From Streptomyces olivaceoviridis (GTDB lineage: Bacteria > Actinomycetota > Actinomycetes > Streptomycetales > Streptomycetaceae): a DNA stretch of 60,460 bases. The stretch lies in NCBI RefSeq assembly GCF_014650115.1, contig NZ_BMUI01000037.1:1-60460 (forward strand), read 5' to 3'. The notes below the pieces were generated by a model. That model did not search any database. It saw only the letters and a list, made by a program, of their open reading frames with translations, and was not told the DNA's origin. Shown here one piece after another: positions 19,259 through 27,600 of this stretch (positions are counted from its first letter, which is position 1; each line of letters begins with the position of its first letter). Both the position numbers and the translations under genes were made by a program.

Positions 19259-19627
19259 TCATGCGTGGCGGCAGGCAGTGCGGGGCGGTTGCGGGTACGG
19301 GGTGCAGTTCTGGGGTCGGCCGGTTGGCGGATGCTGCGGGCGGCGGGCGGCAGCCAGGAGCGCGGTGACCCGTGCAGGGTCGGTGCCGGTGATGGTGGCG
19401 ATGCGGTCGATGCTCAGGCGGAGGTCGTCATGGAGGAGCGCGGTGTCCTCGGCGGGGGTAGGGGTGCGGCCGGCGCGATGGGCGACGGCCCGGGTGTGCT
19501 TCTCCCAGGCCCAGGCGGTGGGGCCGACACCGTGATCAAGGAGCGGTCGTCGCCGAGGGCGCACGATCTGCTGCAGCTTCTGCCCTTCTCGGTCAGTCAA
19601 CCTACGGACACGGACAGGCTCAGTCAC
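19259..19627 (-). pseudogene. Chimeric ORF: IS630-type N-terminus joined to unknown sequence
   Basis: The first 23 residues (TEPVRVRRLTDREGQKLQQI) match the beginning of IS630-family transposases. After IVRPRRR the similarity ends, and a different sequence follows, with a charged helical part (ALLHDDLRLSIDRIATITG, then TDPARVTALLAA) that I cannot assign. The ORF appears to be a fusion created when an IS630 element was cut down, or when its start landed in another gene. Confidence 0.5.
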
Positions 19628-19699
19628 CGCACCCCGGCTAAAGGCTGTCCCGTAACCACGGCCATCCCCTCAACGACGGGTTGCTCCGCGCTTCCGGGG

Positions 19700-20083
19700 T
19701 TAGCCGAAGATGAGCTCAACGTCCTTGTCCACGCAGAACCGAAGGACGGTGATCAACTGTCTGACGTCTTCGATGCGCCGTCGAAGGGCGGGGTCGCTGT
19801 CGTCAGGCTGAAGTTGATCGAGAATCGCTTCCAGCCGGGGCAACATGACCGCGCATTGAGCGGGTGCGAGGTCGGGGCCATCGTCGTCTGGATGGTTGAG
19901 CAGTGGCGCCAGCGTGGTGGAGACGCTGCACCACTGGCGCTCTCCGCCGAAGCCGTCCATCTCGGTGAGGGTGATCCCCTCGGCCTGGGTCAGCCACTTC
20001 CTGAACATGCTGAAGCCGGTGTAGGACCAGGAGATGTCCGGGCTCGCCACGTCGTCGTCGCCTGGAAAGAGCATCAGTCCCAC
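19700..20083 (-). CDS. Conserved hypothetical protein (127 residues)
   Basis: A small soluble protein starting MGLMLFPGDDD, with Trp/Phe-rich N-terminal part (SWSYTGFSMFRKWL), an acidic middle (LLNHPDDDGPDLAPAQC) and an amphipathic helical C-terminus ending ELIFG. I recognise the pattern as a family widespread in Streptomyces genomes with no known function. It looks complete. Its start lies only a few bases from an IS5-type transposase fragment on the opposite strand, so its promoter has probably been replaced or lost. Confidence 0.68.
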   Translation of the reverse strand: MGLMLFPGDDDVASPDISWSYTGFSMFRKWLTQAEGITLTEMDGFGGERQWCSVSTTLAPLLNHPDDDGPDLAPAQCAVMLPRLEAILDQLQPDDSDPALRRRIEDVRQLITVLRFCVDKDVELIFG

Positions 20084-20086
20084 CTT

Positions 20087-20425
20087 GTCCCGTGGAGGCT
20101 GCCGCTGGCGGACCGTGTGCTGCTGGTCGCCGCGTACTGGCGGACCAATCTGACGCTACGGCAACTGGCGCCACTATTCGGCGTGTCGAAGTCCGCGGCC
20201 AGTCGCGTCATTGAGCACCTCGGCCCGAGGCTCGCGCTCAAGCCGCGCAAGCAGTTCGCGAAGGACGCAGTGCTGATCGTGGACGGCACCCTGGTACCCA
20301 CCCGTGACCGCAGCATCGCCGAGCAGTCCAAGAACTATCGGTACGCCACCGCCCACCAGGTCGTCATCGACGCCGACACACCCGCGTGGTCGTGGTGGTC
20401 GGCCGGCCCGTACCCGGCAACCGTC
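20087..20425 (+). pseudogene. IS5-family (DDE_Tnp_4-type) transposase fragment
   Basis: The encoded stretch RVLLVAAYWRTNLTLRQLAP, FGVSKSAASRVIEHLGP, DAVLIVDGTLVPTRD and KNYRYATAHQVVIDAD is the N-terminal and first catalytic part of this transposase group. After DADT one extra base shifts the frame: VVVVGRPVPGNRHD continues in the next frame and then stops being transposase-like exactly where the next gene begins. The start and the C-terminal half are missing. Confidence 0.72.
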
Positions 20426-20902
20426 ATGACTTCCGTGGTGCAGTACCACCAGTTCCAGATCAGCGACGAGGACGGCCCCGCCGGCCCCGATCTGCCTCGC
20501 GAGCACAACGGCCTGGTCGAGGTGCAGGACGGCATCGCCACCGTCCACACCGGCATCCACACCGGGGACGTCGACGTCACCGTCACCTGCCACACCCAAG
20601 CCCCGCAGCCCGGGGGCGAAGTGTGGGAGGAGATCGTCGAGGTGTCCCTGCACTCGGTGTCGGGAGAGCTGATGGTGCGAGGACTGATGGACGACCTGGA
20701 CGAGGAGCTGCCGGTACTCTCCTTCGCCGGCCCCGGCGACTACCGGCTGCGCGTCCATGCCCGCGGCCGGGACACCGCCATCGACCTCGCCCCGGAGGAG
20801 GTCACCGAGTGGTACCTCATCCAGGTATGGCCGGCACCGGCACAGGACGTGGCCGTACTGCGCCAGACCGCCACCTACGGAGCCTCCGTCCGAGCGCGCT
20901 GA
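20426..20902 (+). CDS. Hypothetical protein, possibly transcribed as a transposase fusion
   Basis: A 158-residue acidic protein with a beta-rich pattern, from MTSVVQYHQFQISDEDGP to the conserved-looking end TEWYLIQVWPAPAQDVAVLRQ. No family name can be given with certainty. ATG 20426 follows directly on the transposase remnant, and the frame is open backwards through it to 19154, so the true N-terminus may have been removed. No obvious ribosome binding site precedes ATG 20426. Confidence 0.55.
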   Translation: MTSVVQYHQFQISDEDGPAGPDLPREHNGLVEVQDGIATVHTGIHTGDVDVTVTCHTQAPQPGGEVWEEIVEVSLHSVSGELMVRGLMDDLDEELPVLSFAGPGDYRLRVHARGRDTAIDLAPEEVTEWYLIQVWPAPAQDVAVLRQTATYGASVRAR

Positions 20903-21419
20903 GGGCGTCGCTCTCGCCCGTCCCCTGCCTTGGCGACCGGCGGACCTTCTCGACAGCTGTACGAGCCGGTCGTGTACCGACGGCCGGGCATTTCACCGGG
21001 GCCGTAGCCGACCAGCGGCGGCCGTGCAGCCGTTCGTACACGGCCGGCCGGGCACGGACCTCGGCATCGGAGACTGAAGCGCAAAGCCCCGGCCAGGCAT
21101 GCCGGCCGGGGCTGAACCCGCAAAGGGGTGTGATCGTGAAGGGGCGGTCGCCTACGCGGCGAAAGGCAATGCGAGGCTTCAGCCGAACGATCGTCCTCGC
21201 ATGCGATGGATGAGGCCCGGGGACACTGTTCCCTTCACCATCACGCCCTGTTCAACGACACCTGCCCGATGAACATTCCCGCGCGCGTCTGCAGGTTCTC
21301 GAAGCTCCCCCAGACGCGGCTGGCACCGCCTCCGTAGTCGCCATGAGCCGGCCCTACTCGGTCCGGTGAACAGACCGCGAGGGGAGAACTGCGCCCGGCG
21401 CCGGCGCGTGATGCCCGGT
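20903..21419. other. Region without recognised gene
   Basis: About 500 bases containing one clear hairpin (21085-21113) and no convincing gene on either strand. Confidence 0.45.
21085..21113 (+). terminator. Hairpin terminator
   Basis: A 10-base stem (AGCCCCGGCC / GGCCGGGGCT) with a 9-base loop, 180 bases after the hypothetical gene ending at 20902. Confidence 0.55.
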
Positions 21420-21650
21420 ATGGAACCGATCAGCGAAGTGCATGTGGCGGAACCGGGCCTGGCCGTCGTCGAGGTCGCGGCCTGTGATGACGAGACGGCA
21501 TTCGCGGTCCAGGAGCTGCTCGCCGGACGGTCGGCGACCGCGACCGCAGACACCACAAGCCGGGCACCCGGCGAGCCCGGTGTCCGGCTGCGCTGCTACC
21601 TGGACGTGCGCCAAGAGCTCGGCTCGCAGCGTCACAGAACTCACAGCCGA
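21420..21650 (+). pseudogene. DUF6207-type small protein, 3' end lost
   Basis: ATG 21420 (or 21411) encodes MEPISEVHVAEPGLAVVEVA, then TATADTTSRAPGEPGVRLRC and YLDVRQEL. This matches my memory of a short Streptomyces family (DUF6207) with the HVAEPGLVVVDV and PGEPGVRLR blocks. After QEL the frame runs without a stop into the reverse-oriented Ku remnant, so the natural C-terminus seems cut off. Function unknown. Confidence 0.55.
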
Positions 21651-21668
21651 AGTTGCGCGGGACGGCCG

Positions 21669-22092
21669 TCACGCTCTGCGCGGGCGACGAGGCGCCTTCT
21701 GCCCGTCTGTCTTCTTGGCCGCGGCCTTCTGGGCCGGCTGCTTCTTCGCGGCCGTCTTCTTCGGCTGCTGCAGCTCGTGCACCTGCGCAGGGCCTGCGCC
21801 CCCGGTACGGGAGGCCTGGGCCTTCTGCACCGACTCCTACAGCGGGGTCATCAGGTCGAGCACGGCGGCCGGCTGCTCCGGCTCCGGTGCCTCGGGCAGC
21901 GGCTTGGCCTCCCGTTTCGCCTCGGTGATCTGCGCAAGCGCCTCGGTGTAACGGTCGGTGAAGTCCGGGCCTTCGAGCGAGTCCGTGGCCATGGTGTCCA
22001 TGAGCGCCAGTGCGCCCTCGATCTCCGCCTCGGACACCTCGGTCGGCGGCGGGAGCAGCTCGGGGGGCGCGGATCGCGTCGGGCCAGCGCAT
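21669..22092 (-). pseudogene. Ku (NHEJ) C-terminal remnant with a nonsense codon
   Basis: The minus strand encodes ELLPPPTEVSEAEIEGALAL, MDTMATDSLEGPDFTDRYTE and ALAQITEAKREAKPLPEAPE: the C-terminal part of actinobacterial Ku. A TAG at 21837-21839, where a Gln codon would fit, interrupts it. Beyond it the Lys/Ala-rich tail (PKKTAAKKQPAQKAAAKK) continues in frame to a TGA at 21669-21671. The Ku core domain (about 200 residues) is absent, so this is a dead remnant. Confidence 0.8.
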
Positions 22093-22169
22093 GGCGTGCA
22101 GGTTATGAACAGGTTTTCAGGCTGTCCGTTGTCCGTCTCTGCTCAGCGAGCAAGCGCACGAGCCTTCCT

Positions 22170-22202
22170 TTGACCTATGACATATTTTCTATGTCCTAGG
22201 AT
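22170..22202 (+). promoter_or_regulatory. AT-rich promoter region with palindrome before the mocR gene
   Basis: TTGACC (22170-22175) resembles a -35 box. It is followed by GACATA-TTTTC-TATGTC (22179-22195), a perfect 6-base inverted repeat, and TAGGAT. The patch is strikingly AT-rich for this genome. MocR regulators often bind repeats in their own promoters, so this is the likely operator. Confidence 0.55.
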
Positions 22203-22236
22203 CAATGCTATGGTCGGTTCTCAGGAGGTGGACAGC

Positions 22237-23556
22237 ATGCAGATCAGCGGGACAACCGCGGCGGAGATCGCCGGCAGTGTGCGGGACCTGATCGCGTCGG
22301 GCGAGCTGGCACCGCAGGACCTGCTGCCGCCGGTGCGTACACTCGCGGAAGAGCTGGGCGTGAACCGGAACACGGTGGCGTCGGCCTACCGGCAGCTGGT
22401 GGCCGCGGGTGAGGCCGAGACGCGTGGGCGTGGCGGGACGGTGGTGGCCGGGGTACCGCAACTGGCCAGTGAGGGGGCCTGGTTCGGCGGCCGGCTGACT
22501 GACCTCGCCAGCGGCAACCCGGACCCGCAGCTGCTGCCCGACGCACTTCAGGCCCTCCACGGTGGCGGGTACCGGCCGGCGTTGTACGGTGCGCCGCCGG
22601 TCGATGAACGGCTGGCCGAGTGGGCGGCCGAACAGTTCGCGCCGGACGTCGGGGGCAGCGGTTTCCAGCTCGTGGTCACGCACGGCGCGGTCGATGCGAC
22701 GGAGCGGCTGCTGAACGCCTACCTGACCCGCGGGGACGCGGTGGCGGTCGAGGACCCGTGCTTCCTGGCGAGCATCGGCACGCTGCGGCTGAACGGTTTT
22801 CGGACCGTGGCGGTGGCGGTCGACGGGCAGGGGATGCGCCCGGATGCCCTCCGCGCGGCCCTGGAGAGCGGGGTGCGAGCGGTGGTGTGCACGCCCCGCG
22901 CGCACAACCCGACCGGCGTGAGCATCACCCAGGAGCGCGCCGCCGAACTCCGCACGGTCCTCGCCGATCACCCCCAAGCGCTGGTCATCGAGGACGACCA
23001 CTTCTGGGCGGTCTCCCGAGCCTCCTACCACCGGGTCACGGCACCGGGAGTCTCGCGATGGGCGCTGGTGCGGTCGGTGTCGAAGTTCCTCGGCCCGGAC
23101 CTGCGCCTGGCCCTGGTCGCCTGCGACCAGGAGACCGCGACCCGCCTTGAGACCCGGCTCAACACGGGCACTACGTGGGTGAGCGGGCTGCTCCAGCACG
23201 CCGCCCACGCCCTGCTCACAGACCCGGACGTCACCGCCCTGACCGCCCGGGCACGCGAAACCTACGTACAACGCAGCACCCTGCTCCTGGCGCGACTCGG
23301 TGAGCACGGGATCGGCTTCCCGGACGGTTACCGGCCGGACGGGCTGAACGTTTGGATCCCGCTGAAGACGCCCGCGCGCCCGGTCACGGACGCCCTGGCG
23401 CGGCGCGGCTGGGCCGTGCAGCCCGGCGGCCTGTTCACCTCGGGACCGTCCGAAGCTCAGGCTGTGCGGGTGACGACCTCCATGCTCACCGAGGAGCAGG
23501 CCGCGCAGTTCGCCGACGACGTCGCCGACACGCTGCACCGTCCCGGCCGGTACTGA
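22237..23556 (+). CDS. MocR-type regulator (GntR winged helix plus aminotransferase domain)
   Basis: A 439-residue PLP-dependent protein. Residues 1-75 form a GntR-type winged helix (SVRDLIASGELAPQDLLPPV, then ELGVNRNTVASAYRQLVAAG). The rest is a class I aminotransferase fold with HNPTG around residue 228 and the PLP-binding lysine K283 in VSKFLGPDLR. AGGAGG 8 bases before ATG 22237 decides the start. In MocR proteins the aminotransferase domain senses PLP adducts and rarely acts as a transaminase. It probably controls the three enzyme genes downstream, about 170 bases further on. An actual aminotransferase role cannot be excluded. Confidence 0.85.
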   Translation: MQISGTTAAEIAGSVRDLIASGELAPQDLLPPVRTLAEELGVNRNTVASAYRQLVAAGEAETRGRGGTVVAGVPQLASEGAWFGGRLTDLASGNPDPQLLPDALQALHGGGYRPALYGAPPVDERLAEWAAEQFAPDVGGSGFQLVVTHGAVDATERLLNAYLTRGDAVAVEDPCFLASIGTLRLNGFRTVAVAVDGQGMRPDALRAALESGVRAVVCTPRAHNPTGVSITQERAAELRTVLADHPQALVIEDDHFWAVSRASYHRVTAPGVSRWALVRSVSKFLGPDLRLALVACDQETATRLETRLNTGTTWVSGLLQHAAHALLTDPDVTALTARARETYVQRSTLLLARLGEHGIGFPDGYRPDGLNVWIPLKTPARPVTDALARRGWAVQPGGLFTSGPSEAQAVRVTTSMLTEEQAAQFADDVADTLHRPGRY

Positions 23557-23738
23557 CCGGCCACGCGTACGGCTTCGCCTGTGCGACCGTGTGCCGCAGG
23601 TGCCGCACCCCGCCTCCCCTGCGGTGCCGGCACCGGCGCCCCCTTCCCTCTTCGTCTGCTCTCCCCGGCCTGGTGCGGCATGTAGTGCCCGGCGCGGGAG
23701 AGCAGGACGCATCGTCATACAGAATGGCTGGCTCTGCC

Positions 23739-24458
23739 ATGCGTACACACTTCGTCGTCCACGAGGCGTTCGAGGCCCCGGGGGCCTACGAGGACTGGGC
23801 CCGCGCCCGGGGCCACGAGATCGGCTACTCCCGTATTCACGAGGGCGACGCGCTGCCCGCGAGTGTGGACGGCATCGACCTGCTGATTGTGATGGGCGGC
23901 CCCCAGCAGCCCAGCACGACCACCGAGGAGTACCCGTACTTCGACGCCGCCGCGGAGAAGGCCCTCATCGCCGCCTGCATCGAGGCGGGCAAGGCGGTCA
24001 TCGGGGTCTGCCTGGGCGCCCAACTCGTCGGAGAGGCACTCGGCGCCGCCTTCGACTCCAGCCCGCACACCGAGATCGGAGCCTTCCCCGTCGCCCTCAC
24101 CCTCGCGGGCCGCCGGCACCCCTTCCTGGCCGGCCTCGGGGACACCTTCGACACCGGCCACTGGCACAACGACATGCCGGGACTGACCAACGACGCCACC
24201 GTGCTGGCCACCAGCGCGGGCTGCCCGCGCCAGATCGTCGCCTACAGCCGGTACGTGTACGGCTTCCAGTGCCACATGGAGTTCACCCCGGCCTGCATCG
24301 ACGCCCTGATCGAACACTCCGAGAAGGAACTCGCCGAACTCATCGACCGCCCCTACGTCCAGCAGCCCGACCAGCTGCGGGCCAGCGACTACACCGAGAT
24401 GAACGCCAAGCTCATGACGTTCCTCGACCGCCTCGCCGCGGACTACGCCAGCCGCTGA
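23739..24458 (+). CDS. Class I glutamine amidotransferase-like protein (GMP synthase-type)
   Basis: A 239-residue stand-alone GATase1 protein. The nucleophile elbow is GVCLGAQ with C91, and the His-Glu pair is in FQCHMEFT near residue 180. The domain either hydrolyses glutamine for a partner synthetase or acts on gamma-glutamyl compounds; some stand-alone members cleave gamma-glutamyl substrates. ATG 23724, five codons upstream, is an alternative start. It is separated from the MocR gene by 180 bases and followed by class II aldolase and DapA-like genes, so its substrate is probably an intermediate of the same pathway. Confidence 0.82.
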   Translation: MRTHFVVHEAFEAPGAYEDWARARGHEIGYSRIHEGDALPASVDGIDLLIVMGGPQQPSTTTEEYPYFDAAAEKALIAACIEAGKAVIGVCLGAQLVGEALGAAFDSSPHTEIGAFPVALTLAGRRHPFLAGLGDTFDTGHWHNDMPGLTNDATVLATSAGCPRQIVAYSRYVYGFQCHMEFTPACIDALIEHSEKELAELIDRPYVQQPDQLRASDYTEMNAKLMTFLDRLAADYASR

Positions 24459-24555
24459 TCCGCACTCCTGGCCACCGCTCAGCACCTTCTCCCCCCTTGA
24501 CCCCGGACAGAGTGCCCGCCGACTCGGGCGGGCCCTGGGAACTGGAGCAGAGAAC

Positions 24556-25353
24556 ATGGCAACCACCCTGCACGACTCCAAAGACGTCCTCGTCGGACGT
24601 GCCGAACAGCAGATGCACGAGCACTTCACCGACTCCGAACTGACCGTACGGCAGAAGCTGGCCCTCACCTGTCGCATCGCCTTCGACGGCGGCCACGACT
24701 CAGGACTCGCCGGCCAGATCAGCGCCCGCGGCCAGGAGGCCGGCACCTACTACACCCAGCGCCTGGGCCTCGGCTTCGACGAGATCACCGAGGACAACCT
24801 CCTCCTCGTCGACGAGGACCTGACGGTTCTGGAGGGCAGCGGCATGCCCAACCCCGCCAACCGCTTCCACTCCTGGATCTACCGGGCACGCGAAGACGTC
24901 AACTGCATCATCCACACCCACTCGCTGCACACCGCCGCGCTCGCCATGCTCGAAGTCCCCCTGATCGTCTCGCAGATGGACACCACCCCCCTCTACGACG
25001 ACTGCGCCTTCCTCAAGGACTGGCCCGGCGTCCCCGTCGGCAACGAGGAAGGCGAGATCATCTCGCGTGCCCTCGGCGACAAGCGCGCCATCCTCCTCGC
25101 CCACCACGGCCAGCTCGTCACCGGCGCCACCATCGAAGAAGCCTGCACCCTGGCCATACTCATCGAACGCGCCGCCCGCCTGCAGCTGCTCGCCATGGCC
25201 GCGGGAACCATCCAGCCGCTCGACCCAGACCTCGCCCGGGAGGCCCACGACTGGACCTCCACCGACCGCCGCAGCAAGGCCAACTTCGCCTACTACGCCC
25301 GCAAGGCGCTGCGCAACCACTCCGACTGCCTCACCAGCGAGGTGAACCTCTGA
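24556..25353 (+). CDS. Class II aldolase/adducin-family protein
   Basis: A 265-residue zinc-dependent class II aldolase-like protein. Metal ligands are recognisable in IIHTHSLHTAAL (H120, H122) and LAHHGQLVTG (H183). Members cleave or decarboxylate phosphorylated sugars or hydroxy-acids; the specificity here is unknown. Its stop shares one base with the start of the next gene (TGATGG), so the two are cotranslated. Confidence 0.85.
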   Translation: MATTLHDSKDVLVGRAEQQMHEHFTDSELTVRQKLALTCRIAFDGGHDSGLAGQISARGQEAGTYYTQRLGLGFDEITEDNLLLVDEDLTVLEGSGMPNPANRFHSWIYRAREDVNCIIHTHSLHTAALAMLEVPLIVSQMDTTPLYDDCAFLKDWPGVPVGNEEGEIISRALGDKRAILLAHHGQLVTGATIEEACTLAILIERAARLQLLAMAAGTIQPLDPDLAREAHDWTSTDRRSKANFAYYARKALRNHSDCLTSEVNL

Positions 25354-26291
25354 TGGCCAGCGCGCCCTTAAAGGGAGTCATCGCCTACCCCATCACCCCC
25401 TTCGACCCCGACACCGGCGCGGTCGACCACACCGCGCTGCACCACCTCACCGACCGCCTGGTGACCTCGGGAAGCCACGCCGTCGCCCCACTGGGCAGCA
25501 CCGGCGAAAGCGCCTACCTCAGCGAAGCCGAGTGGGACGCCGTCTGCGGGACCGTCCTGAACACCGTGAACGGACGCGTCCCGACCCTGGTCGGCGTCGC
25601 GCACCTGACCACAGAAGGCACCGTCCGCCGTGCCCGCGTCGCCGCCCGGCACGGAGCCAGCGCCATCATGGTGCTCCCGCAGGTGTACTGGAAACTCACC
25701 GAGGCCGAACTCGCCCGGCACTACGCCGAAGTAGCCGCCGCCACCGACCTGCCGATCATGCTCTACAACAACCCCGGCACCAGCGGCATCGATCTCCTGC
25801 CCGAGACCATCGTCGAGCTCGCCCGGAAAATCCCCAACCTCACCATGGTCAAGGAGAGTTCCGGCGACGTCGCCCGCTTCACCGCCCTGCGGGAACTGTC
25901 CGAGGGCACTCTCTCGGTCTACAACGGCAGCAACCCCGTCGCCCTCGACGCCTTCCGCGCCGGAGCCGTCGGCTGGTGCACCGCCGCCCCGTGCCTCGTC
26001 CCCGACTGGACGCTCCAGCTCTACACCGCAGTGATCTGCGGACGCGATGAACGGGCCGACGCAATCCTGGCCGAACTCCTGCCGTTCCTGGAGTTCATCG
26101 TCGGCCACGGCCTGCCCCGCGCCATCAAGGCAGGACTTCAGCTCCACAACCGCCCGGCCGGACCGCCCCGCGCACCCCTGCTGCCCCTGCCCGACAAGGA
26201 GACCCAGCAACTCCGGGACATCCTCGACCGGCTCGAATCCAGCCCCCACCTGGACGGCGAGCCACTGACAGCGACACCACACATGCCCTGA
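25353..26291 (+). CDS. Dihydrodipicolinate synthase/N-acetylneuraminate lyase-family protein
   Basis: A 312-residue TIM-barrel class I aldolase of the DapA/NanA family. The family's GSTGE motif (48-52), catalytic Tyr138 in LYNNPG and Schiff-base Lys167 in MVKESSGD are all present, so it should be active on a 2-oxo acid substrate. It is not likely the housekeeping DapA: it sits in an operon with a MocR regulator, a GATase and a class II aldolase, which suggests catabolism of a 4-hydroxy-2-oxo acid or amino-sugar-derived compound. The 20 C-terminal residues are Pro/Thr-rich. Confidence 0.85.
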   Translation: MASAPLKGVIAYPITPFDPDTGAVDHTALHHLTDRLVTSGSHAVAPLGSTGESAYLSEAEWDAVCGTVLNTVNGRVPTLVGVAHLTTEGTVRRARVAARHGASAIMVLPQVYWKLTEAELARHYAEVAAATDLPIMLYNNPGTSGIDLLPETIVELARKIPNLTMVKESSGDVARFTALRELSEGTLSVYNGSNPVALDAFRAGAVGWCTAAPCLVPDWTLQLYTAVICGRDERADAILAELLPFLEFIVGHGLPRAIKAGLQLHNRPAGPPRAPLLPLPDKETQQLRDILDRLESSPHLDGEPLTATPHMP

Positions 26292-26578
26292 CCCAACCGG
26301 CGGGGAAGCGTTCCGTACAGAAAGAGGCATTTGCACCGGAGCTGGACAGCACCTTGCCTCCAGCCGCGCCGTCCGAGAAGCCGCCGAAACCACCGCTGCT
26401 TCCCGGACGGCGCGTTCGCTTGGCTCAGGCGACAGCAGCTCCTCGGCATGGGCTTCGGCTTCGGCTGACTGGAGCATGGCGAATGTCGATTCGACGTCCT
26501 GCCGTGCTCACCAGCACGCCGCTGGCGCCCGTAGGAAGGCTCCGCGGACACCGAAAGAAGATCAACTCCTCGGCAGCA
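26292..26578. other. Intergenic region, nothing recognised
   Basis: No gene or strong hairpin recognised; leads into IS5 remnants. Confidence 0.4.
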
Positions 26579-26755
26579 CCGCCCCGACGAGGGGCTCGGA
26601 AGGTCCCGGGGCGGACTGACAAGCAAGATCCACCTCGCGAGCGACGGCGGCTGCAGACCACTCGCCCTGCTGGTCACTCCCGGCCAGTGGGGCGACGCTC
26701 CACAGATGGTCCCGGTCCTCGAACGCATCCGCGTGCCCCGCACCGGAGAAGCGGT
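26579..26755 (+). pseudogene. IS5-family transposase fragment
   Basis: Reads DEGLGRSRGGLTSKIHLASD, GGCRPLALLVTPGQ and MVPVLERIRVPRTG, the middle block of IS5-type transposases (first catalytic region to the loop). About 60 residues survive and both ends are missing. Confidence 0.72.
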
Positions 26756-26762
26756 CACCGCA

Positions 26763-27062
26763 TCGGTGAGGACACCGAGGACACTGCTGCTGGGCCGCTA
26801 CGACACCGCCGGCCGCCTGCAGTACACCGGTCGCACGACGACGCTCCGCCAGGCGGCCGCCCGCAGCGTTGCCGTTCTCCTGGCCCCGTCCAGAGGCGAG
26901 CACCCGTGGACGGGCTGGACCTTCTCCGCCGGACGGGGCAGCCGGGGAGTCCTGGACGTCACCCTGGTGCGGCCCGAGCTGGTCGTGGAAGTCGGTGTCG
27001 ATGTCGCCCGCGACAGCGCCGGCCGGTGGCGGCACCCGGCACGATGGCGCCGTCCGCGCCCC
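26763..27062 (+). pseudogene. C-terminal remnant of an ATP-dependent DNA ligase
   Basis: In the same frame as the preceding IS5 fragment, the sequence changes to LLLGRYDTAGRLQYTGRTTT, SRGEHPWTGWTFSAGRG, LVRPELVVEVGVDVA and GRWRHPARWRRPRP. This is the C-terminal OB-fold pattern of Streptomyces ATP-dependent DNA ligases (LigC/LigD-type), including the GEHPW and VxPxLVVEV elements. The nucleotidyltransferase domain with its KxDG lysine is missing. Together with the Ku remnant at 21.7-22.1 kb it suggests loss of an accessory end-joining set. Confidence 0.65.
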
Positions 27063-27222
27063 GCCCCCTCTCGGCGACGTCGCACCCTTCGGCAGCCCTG
27101 GCTGGACCGGCCAAGCGGGAGAGCCGGCTGGCGGCCGTCCGCGCGGCCAGTCCCAGGGGTTCTGCCCCCGGTAGGTCCCACCGCTCCAGGCTCTGTCCGT
27201 ACCCAGAATGCACGGGGGTGTC

Positions 27223-27600
27223 GGATGGAGCCTGTGGTACTCGGCGGCAAACTCACCTCCAGCTTGGTCGGCTCACTGATCAAAAACTGTTCGTGGCGGA
27301 GGGGCCTGGCGCTGGCCTGGTCGACAGACCTGTGCGGATGAAGAACCTGGTCTCCTTCCGGGGCGAGAAGCGCACGCTGGGCGAAAAGGACGTGCACAAG
27401 CTCGCGGAGTACCTGGTTCAGCAGGCCATCGACTCACCGGGCGAGCGACCTTTCCGGCCCCTGGAGCGAGTCGCTGTGGTAGATGCGCTGGCCCGAAGGC
27501 TGCTTGCGCTTGGTGACCTGGACGTGGACGACGTCCAGGCCGTGCGGCTCGGTCACCGGGAACTGGCACGAAGGCTGCGTTCCCAGGGCCCGCGCCGGAT
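27223..27600 (+). pseudogene. N-terminal remnant of a NACHT-type NTPase (helical NNH domain)
   Basis: ATG 27223 reads MEPVVLGGKLTSSLVGSLIK. At an A5 tract (27285-27289) the frame shifts by one base, and KLFVAEGPGAGLVDRPVR, LVSFRGEKRTLGEKDVHKLA and LGDLDVDDVQAVRLGHRELA continue. This pattern matches the N-terminal helical domain I know from Streptomyces NACHT proteins, a class that includes antiphage defence NTPases. The NTPase domain and sensor repeats are missing after about 27600. The assignment rests on the KLFVAEGPGAGLV and DVDDVQAVRLGH blocks. Confidence 0.55.

Noticed and set aside
25353..26291. Lysine-pathway dihydrodipicolinate synthase (dapA)
   Set aside because: Operon context with MocR, GATase and class II aldolase does not fit lysine biosynthesis; only family membership is supported.
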